A stretch of DNA of 5,150 bases from NCBI GenBank assembly GCA_021826565.1, contig JAKAZJ010000197.1, positions 1 through 5,150 of the forward strand, written 5' to 3'. The notes beneath the pieces are model-generated. The model saw only the letters and a program-made list of their open reading frames with translations. It was not told the origin of the DNA and ran no database searches. Of the stretch, positions 4,173 to 5,150 are shown piece after piece. Origin of the DNA: Pseudomonadota bacterium. GTDB taxonomy: Bacteria; Pseudomonadota; Alphaproteobacteria; Acetobacterales; Acetobacteraceae. Within the stretch, counting starts at the first letter, position 1. Every line of letters starts with the position of its first letter. The translations under genes and the position numbers were made by a program.

Positions 4173-5150
4173 CAGTAGGTCATCCGCCGGACCGCAAACT
4201 CGTGCAGCGGACGCCATAGCATCCGGTTGAACGTCACCACATAGGCGGACATCACGACGATCCCCAGCATCACCCGCGCCATGTCGCCGTGCGCCGTCGC
4301 TACCGCGATATACGCCCCGAGGCCATGGGCGGTCAGCTGCGTCGGCCCCCAGGATGCCACCTCGGCCACGATCGCCGTGTTCCACGCATTGCCCGACGCG
4401 GTTATCAATCCGGTCACCAGATAGGGAAAAATCCCCGGCAGCGCCACGCTGCGCCACCACAACCACCCGCCGACCCGGAAATTGGCCGCGACCTCCCGCA
4501 GATCCCCCGGGAACGCTGCGGCGCCAGCCACGACGTTGAACAATACGTACCATTGGGTGCCGAGCAGCATCAGCGGGGTCAGGAAAATATCCGCGTTCAG
4601 CCGGTAGCGCACGATCGCCAGCACGAACACCGGGAAGAACAGGTTGGCGGGGAACGCCGCCAGGAACTGCGCCACCGGCTGGACCCGCCGCGCCCAGGCC
4701 GGGCGCAACCCGATCCAGACGCCAAGCGGCACCCAGATCGCGCAGGCGACCACCATCACAACCGCCACCCGCAGCAACGTGAACGCGCCGAGCAGCACCG
4801 CGTACCCCACCTCCGCCCAGGAGAGCTCCCCGCCGACGAACTGTACGATGCGCCAGCCGGCCCAGCCCAGCACGGCGGCCAGCACCGCCACCCACAGCGC
4901 GTCCACCGCGCGCGAGGGCGGTCCCGCCCGCCCCAATGCCGGCAGCCGTACCGGCAGCGCCAGCCGCATCCCGCCCAATCTTGCCGCCAGCGTCCCTACG
5001 GTGTCGCCGATGCGGTTGAGCAGGATCGTCCGGCGCATGAGCTTCAGCACCCACGGGTCCTCGGCGGTCGCCGAGGCGGTGGTCTCGAAGCGGAACTTGT
5101 CCGACCACGCGACCAGCGGGCGGAACAGCAACTGGTCGTAGGCCAGGATC
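4172..5150 (-). CDS. ABC transporter permease, C-terminal half (probably two fused transmembrane domains)
   Basis: The last 325 codons of a permease enter from the right edge; the true start lies outside. The frame stays open to the edge, and a TTG at 5131 is not a credible start. Numbered from the edge, six hydrophobic segments lie near 84-105, 114-147, 158-181, 187-211, 240-264 and 289-310. The ATPase-contacting EAA loop is EVAANFRVGG...LPGIFP (219-242), which places it in the BPD_transp_1 superfamily (NitT/TauT group). Residues 1-21 (ILAYDQLLFRPLVAWSDKFRF) precede a polar linker and resemble the protein's own C-terminus (NRMLWRPLHEFA). They therefore look like the end of a preceding transmembrane domain, giving a fused permease that would need no second permease protein. 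It is co-transcribed with the ATPase. No periplasmic binding protein is seen, and the substrate is unknown. Confidence 0.9.
   Translation of the reverse strand, partial: ILAYDQLLFRPLVAWSDKFRFETTASATAEDPWVLKLMRRTILLNRIGDTVGTLAARLGGMRLALPVRLPALGRAGPPSRAVDALWVAVLAAVLGWAGWRIVQFVGGELSWAEVGYAVLLGAFTLLRVAVVMVVACAIWVPLGVWIGLRPAWARRVQPVAQFLAAFPANLFFPVFVLAIVRYRLNADIFLTPLMLLGTQWYVLFNVVAGAAAFPGDLREVAANFRVGGWLWWRSVALPGIFPYLVTGLITASGNAWNTAIVAEVASWGPTQLTAHGLGAYIAVATAHGDMARVMLGIVVMSAYVVTFNRMLWRPLHEFAVRRMTY

Noticed and set aside
2949..4178. A 409-codon open frame on the plus strand opposite the ABC ATPase
   Set aside because: It lies antisense to a gene with every ABC motif intact. Its product is rich in His, Gln and Arg with no recognisable domain, as expected for a GC-rich antisense frame.
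4161..5108. The ATPase frame stays open upstream through the permease, suggesting a 758-residue protein
   Set aside because: The upstream part is Gly/Arg/Ala-rich with no domain and overlaps the clear permease frame. The ATPase has its own ATGs and ribosome-binding site after the permease stop.

Overview
The window is very GC-rich and has no tRNA, rRNA, CRISPR array or insertion sequence. The YggS variant, the compact CinA-like protein, the NitT/TauT-type ABC pair and the intergenic palindrome type all point to an alphaproteobacterium. Acetobacteraceae or another Rhodospirillales family is my best guess, made from recall of protein families rather than a search. It reads as ordinary chromosome with four housekeeping or envelope units.

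Left edge (1-388): the first 73 codons of an RND efflux periplasmic adaptor run leftwards out of the window. A 169-bp divergent spacer separates it from the rightward genes. The spacer carries two palindromes that could be operators for the pump and a promoter-like pair that would give yggS a leaderless message.

Middle, plus strand (389-2828): yggS (PLP homeostasis protein) is followed 30 bp later by a stand-alone CinA C-terminal-domain protein with a strong ribosome-binding site. A 145-bp spacer follows, mostly filled by an 89-nt hairpin made of two inverted REP-like units. Then comes a GTG-started polyprenyl-phosphate sugar synthase (GT2) fused to a GtrA-type membrane domain. Its N-terminus contains a triplicated 12-bp repeat.

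Right half, minus strand (2832-5150): an operon encodes the C-terminal half of a permease, apparently with two fused transmembrane domains, followed by its ATPase. The ATPase carries an extra C-terminal domain of the 'AAA-associated' type. No substrate-binding protein lies in the window, so the substrate is unknown. The ATPase and the glycosyltransferase converge with only 3 bp between their TAG stop codons, and a hairpin spans both stops.

I found no clearly new biological system. The items most worth a second look are the ATPase C-terminal module, the internal duplication in the permease, the hairpin shared by the convergent stops, the REP-like hairpin, and the palindromes upstream of the efflux gene.
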